DNA from: Pyrenula massariospora
Lineage: Eukaryota; Ascomycota; Eurotiomycetes; Pyrenulales; Pyrenulaceae
Assembly (NCBI GenBank): GCA_021030905.1
Contig: JAGFMI010000007.1
Coordinates: 310,001 to 374,000, forward strand
Length of the DNA: 64,000 nt
Direction: 5' to 3'
This document shows, piece by piece, positions 23,051 to 33,753 of the stretch (the first letter of the stretch is position 1; every line of letters starts with the position of its first letter). A model generated the notes under the pieces. It ran no database searches, was not told the DNA's origin, and worked only from the letters and a program-made list of their open reading frames with translations. A program made the position numbers and the translations under genes.

Positions 23051-23676
23051 AAGTAGTCGTAATCGATGTATGAACGACCTCATGGTTACAGAGTATAGCA
23101 GGTAGGGAATGCCGGAATTTTCAAGGTAGAATGTTTGAAATAGAAGAGAGAAGAACGAAGCTACTTCTCAGTGGCTTTAGCGTGGCTGGATTAACAATAG
23201 GATGTTACTTCGTGACCGTCACCACGTTGTTATTCGAATATGTGGTGAATCATTTACAGGCACTGTTCACCGACCAAGTTCCCTCCATAAAGACTTTTTT
23301 TGTTTTCCTCAAGTTTCAAGAGACTATCCTCGCGGTCAAACTCCACCAATAAATTGGAGCGGTTAGATTCGGATGCCCTTTCGTAATTAGTATTTTGAGG
23401 CGCCCCTTGAGGCATGCACACATTGTCTTGGGGAGATGCATGATTCAAATGTAAGCAATCCGTCATTAACAAGAGTCTAGCCCTAATATCGAGGCTTCTG
23501 AGATGGGTGTATCCATATTCATACTAAAAGAGGAGGTCTTCGTGTCCTATAAAACGGCAACGTACTCGCAAAATTCCGGCCCGATATTTAGATTTTCTGG
23601 GTCATGATTCTAGGTCTACGTCTTTGAGAATGTTCATCTTAAAGCGCATCTCAATGCATCTGCTTGCGCACCATCA
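23051..23676. other. spacer between paralogues 4 and 5
   Basis: The region is AT-rich and has no supported gene. Open frames at 23131-23472 are short and mutually overlapping on both strands. Confidence 0.5.
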
Positions 23677-24867
23677 TCAAATTCCTGACTTTCTTCCGGG
23701 TTCTAGCTCTGACTCTCCCGTCAGGGCTGCGAGACAGTCTTGGGATCGTCCCCAACTGTCGCTTTTGCTCGTTAGATCACATAGAAGATTCTTGATCCGA
23801 TCTTGATCTAGGGGAGCTTCATTACTGCGTAACACGTGAAGCGCATCCTTTTCATCTTGAAGTGTTCGCTGCAGCTCCATACTGTCAATCTCGCGCCACA
23901 TTGTAGGAACACCGGATGGAAGTCTATCTTTAGTGACAAGGATTGAGGCAGACCATGGCAGGTTGCTCTCTAACTCGGAGACTCTTGGTAAACCCTCTGA
24001 TGAAGTTTTGGACGGTTCGGACATATCAGACCCGCGAGTCAAGAACCCAATGAGACATAGAGTAATAAAGCGGACGTTGTCAGACAGACCTGCCCCTAAG
24101 AGTCGAGCCACCATTGTGTTAGGAATATCTATGTATTTGATTGCGGTCTGCGTGGCTAACCCGGTCAGCTTATACAGACGGTCATGACCACCGGAACTAT
24201 TTACAACATGATGTAGACAAGCGAAAGGAAATGGCTGTTCTCGGTTGATGTGGATTCTGTCGACGAAAATTGATTGCAGGGGAGGTAGTGAGCAAGCCCA
24301 AAACCGATGACTCGGACCAGGTGGTTGATGCCCGCGACAGCCCCCACAAGGTGATGCTGAAAGCTCCAAGATCGATTGTTTCTCTAATAGAATCCAATTG
24401 AGCGCAACTATTGCGAAGAGTTGAAGAGCACCGTGGCTATCCAAGTGAATATGGCGGAGGCGCGACCAGTTCCGACTTCCGATCGTATACCCAAGGCCTC
24501 GTCCAATTACATGCTGATGCTTTGTAAAGTGTTGACTTCGTCGCTTGGTAGGTAAGCTAGAGCTGGCAAAGCTGACACTGCCAGGATCAAACACATTTTG
24601 ACCGTAGAAAATTGGAACGCTCTCCTCGTAGAATAGCCGACACACGGAGAGAATTTGGGTGGTACAGCGCAGTGGACGGTAGCCATTCATCGCTATGGGA
24701 TGGCACACACTTCCATCCGGAGTTGTGTCTAGTGTGTCCTCTGGATAGGATCGTGGAGCAGGAACAAGTAGGATCTCAAAAATTATTTCGCGGATCTCGG
24801 AGGGAAGTTTCATGAATGGGAAAGGAGTAGGATCTGGGATAGGAGACATTGTAAATGTATCAGGCAA
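23677..24867 (-). CDS. F-box-like/DUF7730-like paralogue 5
   Basis: This is a single-exon frame of 396 residues; a second in-frame Met six codons in (24849) is an equally possible start. Shared blocks are FMKLPSEIREIIFEILLVP, TTQILSVCRLFYEESVPIFYGQNVF, WSRLRHIHLDSHGALQLF, ILLEKQS and a C-terminal DRLPSGVPTMWREIDSMELQRTL. The ending diverges: after SDSWG the protein continues RSQDCLAALTGESELEPG instead of the family's TFMGxxIW. So both paralogues 4 and 5 have lost the canonical C-terminus while 1-3 keep it. Function unknown. Confidence 0.72.
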   Translation of the reverse strand: MPDTFTMSPIPDPTPFPFMKLPSEIREIIFEILLVPAPRSYPEDTLDTTPDGSVCHPIAMNGYRPLRCTTQILSVCRLFYEESVPIFYGQNVFDPGSVSFASSSLPTKRRSQHFTKHQHVIGRGLGYTIGSRNWSRLRHIHLDSHGALQLFAIVALNWILLEKQSILELSASPCGGCRGHQPPGPSHRFWACSLPPLQSIFVDRIHINREQPFPFACLHHVVNSSGGHDRLYKLTGLATQTAIKYIDIPNTMVARLLGAGLSDNVRFITLCLIGFLTRGSDMSEPSKTSSEGLPRVSELESNLPWSASILVTKDRLPSGVPTMWREIDSMELQRTLQDEKDALHVLRSNEAPLDQDRIKNLLCDLTSKSDSWGRSQDCLAALTGESELEPGRKSGI

Positions 24868-25773
24868 TCTTCGACGTTCATTAAGCCTAATGGCGAGTCG
24901 CGATCAAGAATGTAATATGCGCGTGGACGATACTTAGGAGCTGTTGAATAAGTTCTGTGTTTTTTGAGCTTGCAGTAGCTCTGGTGAAGGCCGAGGTGCA
25001 AGTAGTCGCCAACAAAGGTGCAGGTTTAAAAGGCTATTGAGCTTAGGAAATGATATGTTGAAGCCGTGACCAGTGACTAAAGTCATCTTCACTTGTTGAG
25101 ATGGATAGAGACGTGGCTGGATTTGTGTTCACCACCCTGCTCCAGTGATAGCCGCCCGAGCACGGCTGCTGTCATGCTGCTCAAAGTAAAATGAATCTAA
25201 TTATGTTTGTACCTGAGAAAACCAGGTGAGTAATATAAGACGCTCAGATGGACGAGCAGCACGAAAAACACATATTCAATGGCCTAGAGAGCCAGAGCAA
25301 CCTATTCTGGCAATATGTGAGAAGCTTGTCTGCTTTATCTTTTCCGTGACTCACGGCACAGCCCGCCACATCGCGTTGTAAAACTGTCTGGAATAGCTTT
25401 GCTTGCGATTCGAATAATATACGTTATTAAGGAGAAACTTATCGTTGCGCAGACAATTGAATATAGTGGACATGGCCTTGGTGGTACATGTTCGACAAGG
25501 CGGTGTTGGGAGCCGAAACAAGATGAGAATGTGTCTCATTCATACGAACGAGACATCCAATTTTATGCGGTACGCAGCTGAATTCTTCTCCTACATGCGA
25601 GTACAGTCTCAATACAACTCGGGTAATCTCTTGCGCTCTCTATTCTCGCTCCTTCTCAATCCACAATGGGACTGCATCGTATGAGAGATATGTCCTTTCC
25701 ACAACATCCAAACATCACTGCACATCCTTCTCAAATAGCACACATTAAAACCTGCACTCTTGACTCCAACTCT
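24868..25773. other. intergenic region
   Basis: No gene is supported here. Short frames on both strands at 25351-25684 lack any recognisable feature. From about 25750 the plus strand becomes strongly C-rich, the left arm of a composition island that continues through the next gene. Confidence 0.55.
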
Positions 25774-26526
25774 CTACGCCTTCCTCCCTGCTCCCTCTCC
25801 CTCTCGCACACCCACCTCCTGACCTCTTCCCCTCCCCCAATCCATCTCAAGCACCTCACCCCCAACCTCCTCCGCCAATCCATGGCCCCCCTCAACCACC
25901 CTCCTCTTCCTGATCCTTCCAACCCATACCGCACCCCCAAAAACGCCCACCACATGTCCCAGCGTCGCAAGCACCCCAAACACGCACCCTGCAACCTCCA
26001 GCGCCGCCACCCGCCCAAAAGCCGGCAGGCAGTAGTATTCTAGCGTCTTGTGCTGGTCATCGATGTAGGCCGGGCATCGGAATGTGCGATCCCTGGCTAT
26101 GTAAACTTCTACAGCGTTACTCTCCACGGCGCAGAAGGCGATTAGGGCGCCGACTAGTACTGTAAGGAGTACATCGCACGCTAGGATCTTGGCTGCGATG
26201 CGGAGGCCGGTGCGGGGTTTTGCAGGAAGTGTGGGACTAGGACGGATCTTGAGGAGAGGGACGAGGCGGGCGAGGGAGTGTAGGATGGACATGAGGAGGG
26301 AGCAGAGGGGGTAGATGTCGGTGAGCATGGGGAGGTCGAGTTCGGAGCCGGAGGAGTCGGTGATATTGTTGGAGTAGAGGATGGTGGCGGAGAGGAGAAG
26401 GAGGAGGGAGAGGAGGGAGGATATTAGGAGAGTGGTGCGGTGGAGGAGGGTGAGGTAGGGGTGGGGATATCGGGGCGAGGATTGCAGATGAGAAGGGATT
26501 GGGAGGTGGGGATTGAGGGAACGCAT
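25774..26526 (-). CDS. predicted four-TM membrane protein, unknown function
   Basis: The frame encodes 250 residues in one exon. After a Pro/His-rich leader there are four hydrophobic segments: about 33-55 (LISSLLSLLLLLSATIL), 72-92 (LCSLLMSILHSLARLV), 112-132 (ILACDVLLTVLVGALIAF) and 172-200 (AALEVAGCVFGVLATLGHVVGV). The loop between the last two has two cysteines (FRCPAYIDD, EYYCLPAF). The tail is Gly/Glu-rich. The layout resembles small fungal MARVEL-like proteins, but I do not recognise a specific family. Coding sequence is C-rich at the 5' end and G-rich at the 3' end, and the low-complexity tail may partly reflect that bias. The start is the first Met; no upstream alternative was evident. 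Confidence 0.65.
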   Translation of the reverse strand: MRSLNPHLPIPSHLQSSPRYPHPYLTLLHRTTLLISSLLSLLLLLSATILYSNNITDSSGSELDLPMLTDIYPLCSLLMSILHSLARLVPLLKIRPSPTLPAKPRTGLRIAAKILACDVLLTVLVGALIAFCAVESNAVEVYIARDRTFRCPAYIDDQHKTLEYYCLPAFGRVAALEVAGCVFGVLATLGHVVGVFGGAVWVGRIRKRRVVEGGHGLAEEVGGEVLEMDWGRGRGQEVGVREGEGAGRKA

Positions 26527-27855
26527 TGTAAGGGAGGGAGGAGGACGAGTGACGATGGCGGACGTAAGGGAGGGATGGTGGCTAGTAAGAAGATGGTGAA
26601 TCTAATGCTTGAGAGAAATTTGGTTAAGCGTTGTGTCAGAGTGGGCTTATTAACAGTGGAGGTAGAGCTTCTTCAGCTCTTTGCCTCGTGGTCCGGGCAT
26701 CGAACTTTAAGATCAAAAGCACCACATCCCCTCAAACACGTGAGTGACCAAACGTGAGAGATTCTGAAGAACGATGCACTAAGGAAACGGTGTACAGCCT
26801 AATTAAGAACAACAATATTGGGCTCAACCACATCAAAAGCGAGCATTAGATAGGCGAGGAAAACGAGCATTTAGAAAGAGGAAGACACGAAGCGTGCTCG
26901 ATGTCTCAGGCACAGCCTCCGCCATTTTCCTAGGAAATCACCCAGTCTACTGAGAGATTCTTTTGACACGGGCTGTAACTAGCACAAGGCTCCATTCGGC
27001 GGAACACCGCAGCCAACTTTTAGGAAGACCAACATTGACAGACGCTACAATATGGCACCTGCTTGTCACTGCTCCGCCACCCGCTCCGGGAGCAGACGAA
27101 TTGGGAAGTCCGGGGCGGGAGGACTCTGCATGGGTCGGATTGAGGACGTTAGATGAGTCTCTGATGAGGTCACTGAAAGCGGACTGATGATTTTCTTTGC
27201 GGTGGGTACGTTGCGTGCTGGATGAGAGCGGAGAGTAAATGTTTATACTACTATGGTCCGCAGGGGCATAAATTTTAGCGGCCTCCACCCCCGCCGCTTT
27301 TTACATACACATATATCATTCGAGTGAGACTATTTGGACTGTCTCTGTATTATATACACTCCTTTACCAACGTTACTAAGAATTCACTGAAATTCAAACC
27401 CCCACCGACCATACTACCATGCCAAGGCGGCACTATCTCCGCTCGCGTCGAGCTTTATCTCCGGCACAGTAAACATTCCTTCTATGACCCTCCGAGGTAG
27501 CTGTCAAGCTTCAACTCATTACTATGATATGCAACAGCTCCTTTGTACGAAGTGAGCGGCAGTGCTCTTTGACCTCACAATTCCCAGCTCTCTAATTGTC
27601 ACTCGTTTCCTATTAACGCTTCGCCTGTAGTCGACCTGACTTCCTAAGCGCCAGAAACGATTCCTCGGTCTCGCGCACCTCCAATTTCCTTGTCTCACGG
27701 AGTATAAGTCCTTCGAACCTCTCGGAGTCGCGTACCTGAAGCTCTCTCGACACCCTCAAAACAAGCTTCAAAACTCCGCCTTCACACCCTCACAACCCAC
27801 TACCGCATCCACCCTAGCCCACACCAAACCCCCTACCCTATCCAACCTAGCAACA
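26527..27855. other. divergent intergenic region
   Basis: This 1.3-kb region separates two divergent genes. A minus-strand frame at 26947-27288 (113 codons) has no recognisable features. I see no RNA gene and no repeat. The right end, from about 27780, is already C-rich. Confidence 0.5.
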
Positions 27856-28593
27856 ATGCCCTCAACCGCCACAAACCCACCCCCTCCTCCTCCCGCCGCC
27901 CCGGCCCCACCTCCAACAACAACGACATCCCACTCCCACCTCCGCCGCACGCTCCTCCAACCCACCCTCTCCCGCCGCCCCACCTCCTCATCAACCTCCC
28001 GCCCCGCCTCCTCAACCAGCACCACAACCACAACCGCCACCTCCCGCCCCACCTCCCGCTCCAGCACCACCCGCCGCACAAACCCCCAAACAACCATCAC
28101 CAAGCCCCTCACCACCATATTATCAACCACAGAAAAACCACCACCGCCACCAGTCAGTACGGAAATCATCCCCCGCGACCCCCTCGGCCGCTTCCCCCTC
28201 CCCGCCGTCCTCACCCTCTCCCTCCCAAACCCCTCATCCTCCCCATCCCCCACCGCTTCCCCCACGCCCCCCTTCTCCTCCCGCGACCGCGACCTCGAAG
28301 ACCGCGCCCGCATCGACGCCGTGATGCGCACACGGCTGAAAGCGACGGGGTCGCGGTACGGCGGGCGGCGAGGCATCGAGCTACGCGGGGTTGGGGGAGA
28401 AGACGAGGCGGAGGAGACGGAGGAGGTGGTGGGGATTGTGTGGGAGAGGTTAAGGGCTAGAGTGGAAGAGGCGGGGAGGGAGGGGTGGATGTTTGGCGGT
28501 GGTGCGAGCGGGGGGTTGGGGGAGGAGAGCTGTGGGGAGGGGGAAGGGGTGGGGGAGAACTTTGGGGGTGGGGGGAATTTTGGGGGAGGTTGA
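27856..28593 (+). CDS. low-complexity protein with a short conserved-looking core
   Basis: The frame encodes 245 residues. The first half is Pro/Ser/Thr-rich (PPPPPPAAPAPPPTTTTS). The middle has a more structured part: PRDPLGRFPLPAVLTLSLP, then DRDLEDRARIDAVMRTRLKATG and SRYGGRRGIELR. A further helical segment follows (EEVVGIVWERLRARVEEAGREGWMFGG), and the tail is Gly-rich. The helical blocks look genuinely coding, while the flanks follow the base-composition switch (C-rich before about 28325, G-rich after). No function can be given. The start is the only Met before the Pro-rich tract. Confidence 0.55.
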   Translation: MPSTATNPPPPPPAAPAPPPTTTTSHSHLRRTLLQPTLSRRPTSSSTSRPASSTSTTTTTATSRPTSRSSTTRRTNPQTTITKPLTTILSTTEKPPPPPVSTEIIPRDPLGRFPLPAVLTLSLPNPSSSPSPTASPTPPFSSRDRDLEDRARIDAVMRTRLKATGSRYGGRRGIELRGVGGEDEAEETEEVVGIVWERLRARVEEAGREGWMFGGGASGGLGEESCGEGEGVGENFGGGGNFGGG

Positions 28594-28823
28594 GTGGGTT
28601 GGGTTGGGGATGGAGATGTGGGAGAATGGCATTACACGGGCTGGGATTGATATTCAAGGGGTTTCGGTTGGACGGCGAGGAAATTCGGGGATAGCAAAAG
28701 TTGATTTCTAGTTTTAATAATACGCAATATCACATCCTCAATCATTGTCACTTCAACCGATCTATATATCTGTTCTTCACACTACACGTAGCGCTACCGT
28801 TCTCAAACACACCCTGGCCCTTT

Positions 28824-30096
28824 CTAGTCTAGATCCATAGCCTGCGGCGCCTCCACCGTCTTCGTCTCCCCCTTCCCACCACCACCACCCTTCTTCCCCT
28901 CCTTCCCCCCCTGCTGCTGCCCCTGCCCGCTCGGCGTCCCAGGCCTCCCCCCACCACCCCCACCCCCACCGCCAAAAAACATACTCCCCATCATATCAAA
29001 CAGCGGATTCCCCTGCCTGGGGATCTTGATCCCAAACCACGCCTCCCCAATCTGCGCCAGCGCGTCCCCCCAGCCCCAGACCTCCTCGACCTCCTTGACA
29101 TTCACCGCGTAGTGCTTCATCAGGTCGCGGAACAGCTTCGCGTCGGCCTTCTGGCACGCAAGAAGTAAAAGGCCGAGGTAGTTGAGGAGGGGCAGGGAGG
29201 GGAAGACGCGCAGCTCGGAGCGGGTGGTGGAGACGGATTGGGTGAAGAGGTGGGGGTTGGCGGAGGTGAGGGCGGCGCAGAAGGTGGTGTAGGCGAGGTT
29301 GGCGGAGGAGAGGTTGCCGAGGAGGAGGTAGGGGAAGATGGCGCGGGAGAGGTAGAGGGGGGCGAGGTGTGGGGCGTCGGTGGTGTACCAGGTGTAGAGG
29401 AGGGAGGAGAGGGTGGGTGCGGAGGCGGGGTGGCCGAGGGGGAGGTGTTGTTCTGTGGCGTAGGGGTCGGATTCTGCGTTTGGGGTTGGTTTAGTGGGGA
29501 AGAGATTGAGGGGAGGTGGAATGTGTACCTTCTGCGTAAAGCTTTCCGACTGCGTCTTGGAGGTCTGGATCGCCTCGCTCGATAGCGCCGTGCTTGCCGG
29601 ACCAGTTGAGCATTTCTGTTATGAAGCGTTTGCGGGTTGGTTCTATTGGAGGGAAGGATTTGAGGACTTCAAGAAGACGATCTATAGACAGCGTCGTAAG
29701 CTTCAGAGATTTTCAAAAGACAATTTTTCGCGTCTCACCTTTGTGTGCATCATTACACTCCCAATCACCTTTCTCATAGACCTCGTTTAACAGCATGATT
29801 GAGAGATCCCCACCACTGCCGCCATGGCCAGCTTGTAGCAAAGCTTTCGCACCACCGGAGAGGACTTCTGCGGCGGCATCATAATTCTTTGACTTGATAT
29901 ATCGAGATGCTATAACACGGAGCTGCTGGTGTGCTTCGTAGAAGTCGCCATTTGCGATTCTGAACAGTCAGTTAGATTTTGCCAATCTTTGGAAGGCCTC
30001 ATGAGTCTGCGCAGTCACAGGGAGAAAATGAATTTGTCTCACGTACCTTTCTTTCTGACGAGCTATTGTCTTTTCTATCTTGGCTGTGGAAGACAT
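28824..30096 (-). CDS. GET4: Get4, GET pathway component
   Basis: Four exons are 30096-30047, 29959-29739, 29681-29529 and 29473-28824, with introns of 87, 57 and 55 nt; all phases agree and the product is 357 residues. The N-terminus is MSSTAKIEKTIARQKERIA. The alpha-solenoid repeats include ANGDFYEAHQQLRVIASRY, YDAAAEVLSGGAKALLQAG, LSIMLLNEVYEK and RFITEMLNWSG. The C-terminal block contains YLGLLLLACQKADAKLF and AQIGEAWFGIKIPRQGNPL. Get4 pairs with Get5 to hand tail-anchored proteins from Sgt2 to Get3 in the cytosol. The protein ends in a Gly-rich tail (GGGGGGGGGRPG) coinciding with a strong C-to-G composition switch at about 29150. It is convergent with the low-complexity gene on its right-hand side of the map at 28593. 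Confidence 0.93.
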
Positions 30097-30740
30097 TGAG
30101 ACAGGGCGTTACAGGCTGGATATTGCATGACCACAAGCTTCTGGAATGCCCAGAGGCTGAGCTTTGGCCAGCTGTGGCTGCAAATCACTCGTGCGAGGCT
30201 ACGTCATTTGCGGCTGTTTGAACGACGACCGCCAAGGGAATGTGAACATTTGCAATCTCTTTAAATTCCAAAGCAACTTGTTGATTTTGAACGTGCAGGC
30301 TTGGTGTGAGTTGCATCTTCAAGCACATTACATCCCTGACGAAACACTCTACTACGGTTCGGAAGACTGTTTAGAGGTCTACAAGAAAAACGGAGCAGTA
30401 TCACGCAATCTATGGTTCCATCTTAGCTGTCAAAATGAGGCTTGCTTTAAAGGAACTCATGATCTTCAAACAAGTACACTACATTGAGAAGTAATCTATA
30501 TGTTGGTAGTGTACAGCGGTCGCCTGACACATTTTGCTCGTACAATGATTCTCCAAAGCGGTCGTAGAAACATAGTGTGGTATTCTCATCAATCGCTCAA
30601 ATGCAACAATTCACCAGTCAAACCACGCTATGCAATCAGAAGCCCTAGAAATATCCAACAGAAGAGAGCGAAAAGCATAAAGGGGTATCTCTGGCAGAAG
30701 AAGACTTTCAAAGACGTAAGAAACATATCAAAACACCTTT
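30097..30740. other. intergenic region
   Basis: This is the 5' region of GET4 and the 3' flank of the GH43 gene. Small plus-strand frames at 29979-30778 show no family features. I see nothing else here. Confidence 0.55.
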
Positions 30741-32147
30741 TTAGATGTGAACAGTATGTCCATCCCACCTTGGCTTAGCAGTATACATGCTTCTGATCAG
30801 ACCCGGTCGATGTCCTTGCGTGGGTGTGTCGGGCTGGACATTCTCCGGCGGGTCGTCCTTACCTCCGCTTCTCCGATTGCTTCCCCGGTTGTTGAAATCG
30901 CCCATCCATTTACCGTTCCCGTCATTAGTGTACTGATTCTTCATGCTGCCATGGAAGACGAGATAAGATCCGTCAGCAGCTATATCTGTTCCACCGGGTG
31001 CAAGCAAATGTTGACCGTCACCAGTTACGAATAGTGGACGGGCGCTCTTTTCGTAAGGGCCGAAAATCGACGTTGACGTTGCATAGTTGGTGTCGTATAG
31101 TGGTCCGGCAAAACAATTCGAACTGAAGAAGAGGAAATAGACGCCATTCGCTTTGTACATCGAGGGCGCTTCTATAAGTGGTCCATCCCGGTCGTCCCGA
31201 TCGAGTATTTGTACCGGCGCACCAATTTTGGTTATGCCATCTGTTACGCTGACTTCTTGCAACATGATGGGTGTTGGTACAACCGGGTCTCCATTCAACG
31301 GCCAGTTACCGCAAGTCCCTCCATGACCGATACTATTACCATCGACTTTGTAGGTGACATATCGCTTGTTGCTATCTTTATCAAAAAATCCATCTGGATC
31401 TATTGCGCCACCTTGATTCGTTTCTGTATCGCCACCTAATGCTTTTCCTATTGGGCAAGCGAACATGGAGGGCTGAGGTGTGTAAGGCCCTAATATCGAG
31501 GAGGAGGTCGCGGTTCCCACACAATGGAACTTGGGGTGGCCCTTGACATCGGCGGTGTAGTACATGACGAAACTACCGTCACCCTGTGAAACAAACAGTC
31601 AGCAAACGATAATCAAAGATGGGTCCCGCTGGCAAGAAAAATGCGAGCTAAGACTCCTTGGGATCGGGACCTTACGTACCATTTGTACAACATCGGGAGC
31701 CCAGACTCTGTTTCCGGAACTCCAGTCTCCTGCTACTGGCATAGCGTCGTGCTGTCTAGATCCATCCATTACAAAGCTCCATGTGCTGCCTTGATCGAGA
31801 CTTTGCGCGACTTGGACCTTAATTGGAGGAGTCTGCCCTCGATTGTTCGTGGCAAAGGCATAGCGAACATTGTCAACTTCTATATATGCTGGGTCGGCAA
31901 AATTTGATTGTACGGGCAGGACAGGGCCAGCCACTGTCGCGAAATCTTCATGATCAAAGTCTGCAGGCGTCCACGCGGCATCCGGAATTGACTGCTGCGG
32001 AGGGTCACCTTTGTTCTTCGCTCCCTGAGGACCACGGTTTCTGAAAGCGTTGACGGCTGCGGTAAGTGGATTCGTGGGAGGGCCGACTTGTGTCAGTACA
32101 GATGCTATATTCGTCGATGCCAGCAGCGCAGCTGGTATGGCAACCAT
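30741..32147 (-). CDS. secreted glycoside hydrolase family 43 (arabinanase/xylosidase type)
   Basis: Exons are 32147-31680 and 31583-30741, with a 96-nt intron (GTACGT...ACAG, phase 0); the product is 436 residues. A weak signal peptide is likely (MVAIPAALLASTNIASVLTQ). The five-bladed propeller shows the three GH43 acidic residues: Asp85 in SNFADPAYIE (base), an Asp in GGAIDPDGFF near 218 (pKa modulator), and Glu295 in GPLIEAPSMYK (acid). The start was chosen because the hydrophobic leader begins there; upstream in-frame Mets lead into a hydrophilic, unlike-signal sequence. The enzyme would act on arabinan, arabinoxylan or similar plant polysaccharide outside the cell; the precise substrate cannot be inferred. 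No other carbohydrate-active gene is nearby. Confidence 0.88.
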
Positions 32148-33753
32148 TGCAATGATAGACTTGGTGCGTATGGACAAAGAGGACGGGAAGAGGAATGTGC
32201 TATGCTGCGAACGGTTGTTGGAGGATTTATGACATCGCGAACATGGCTGGTTTCGATGCAACAAAGGAGAGCCATCCGCCTTGTTTGGTGGACAATGTGA
32301 TGTATACATAGTGGGCGTGAAAGGCGGGCGGTGCTCGCCCATTGAATAAAGCGCCGCTTTGTCACCCATGGCACCTGGTGCAGGGACCCAGTGATCAGAA
32401 GTTCCAAAATACGATGTCGACTTGCGGAGAAGGGCGCGCATGGGTCTGACTCAGGGTCCTGGGGTGAATCAGAAGCGCAAGGGATGGTCAAGTCAGCCCA
32501 CGAAAGGATCCACATGCATGCCAGTGAGTGGAAGCGCGAACGGCGAGTGGCTCCAGCGGATGGGTCGAGCTCGTGTTAGACCCTGACAAGATATTCAGGG
32601 GCGTATGTGTTTGGTGTGCGGCGCACCGCGAATGTGCTTCTTTTTCGAAAGGGCGAAGAGTTGTTTCAGGAGCGGTTGCTGAAACCGTCTTGAGGGGCAT
32701 CTGTGTGTGGCGCTTCGGCAGAACCCTTTACGTAGGGTGCTTGGCAGGACGTTTGTAGTCTTTCCGTTGGAGGCGACGCCCAAGACTTTCCCGCCGAAGG
32801 AGTTCCTCACGGACCAACCGCCGGCTTCGAGAAAAGGAAAACCGTCATGTTGCATCATCCCCAGGCGTTCGATTGGCTGCGCCCCCAGAATATCCGCATT
32901 CTACCTGGCCTCCGAGATCCGACTCCCGATTACGCCGTAGCTAAGCTTTCGCTTACAACATCCGCTATACGATAGTGCCACCCTTAACCCTGCGCCCCCA
33001 ACGTGCACACCACCTTCTTCCAGACAGATTTTCCGAGCCTCATCCTAACACCTGGAATTTATATTGCTTCAGCCCCCAGCTCATTGACATCACCAACAGA
33101 CTAGATATGCAAGGCACTTCCTTCCAGAAGTACGCCATTCTGGCGATGGATGCGCTATGCTACGCAATCTGACTCCCGCTGACTGACACTGACAGCCGTA
33201 CCCTTTCGCCTACTATAGTTATCGCACTGCTTACGGCCCTAGCAAAAGCAATGTGACAGGGGCAGCGCGTAAAAGGCACCGCCGCATGATAAAAATGCTC
33301 GACCGCCTTTTGCCTGGTTGGTGACCGCACTATGCGCCTCGTACTATAGGCTACCATGTACTCACCACAGCCTCGTGTCTTTAAGGTGAGACAGCCCCAA
33401 GCTAATCTGGACTTTTTGCCGATAATTGCATGTTCTGCAAGATCAACCTGCGGGGCCAGTGCAATGTGCAATGCTTGATTCTTCGTGGTGTCTGTAGGGG
33501 CCGTTGTCTCATGATCCTCGACCTGAGCAGAATTCGCTCTTCTACAGTAAGGACCGAGCAGTACGTTCTCAGGGCCGTTTAGGGTGCTCGTCCTTGGTCT
33601 TGTCGACAACATTGTTGGTCAAGACTTCAGCGAGGTGTGGAATCTTTAATCCTCGCGTTCGGAGGAATCCTTGGCAAATGGTCAGAGCTTCGACCGCTCC
33701 GCCGCTTCAAAATTAACGGCGTGGAAGAGCCGAACCCGACCCCAGGGCGGATT
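32148..33753. other. long intergenic region between GH43 and LYS4
   Basis: This 1.6-kb region is relatively GC-rich and contains overlapping open frames on both strands (for example 33160-33612 minus, 150 codons). None shows a domain, signal peptide or consistent splicing. I see no RNA gene or repeat. A TATA-like TGTATACATA at about 32290-32300 could serve the GH43 promoter. Confidence 0.5.

Noticed and set aside
33160-33612. 150-codon minus-strand frame
   Set aside because: Overlaps other frames on both strands in a GC-rich segment and has no recognisable motif.
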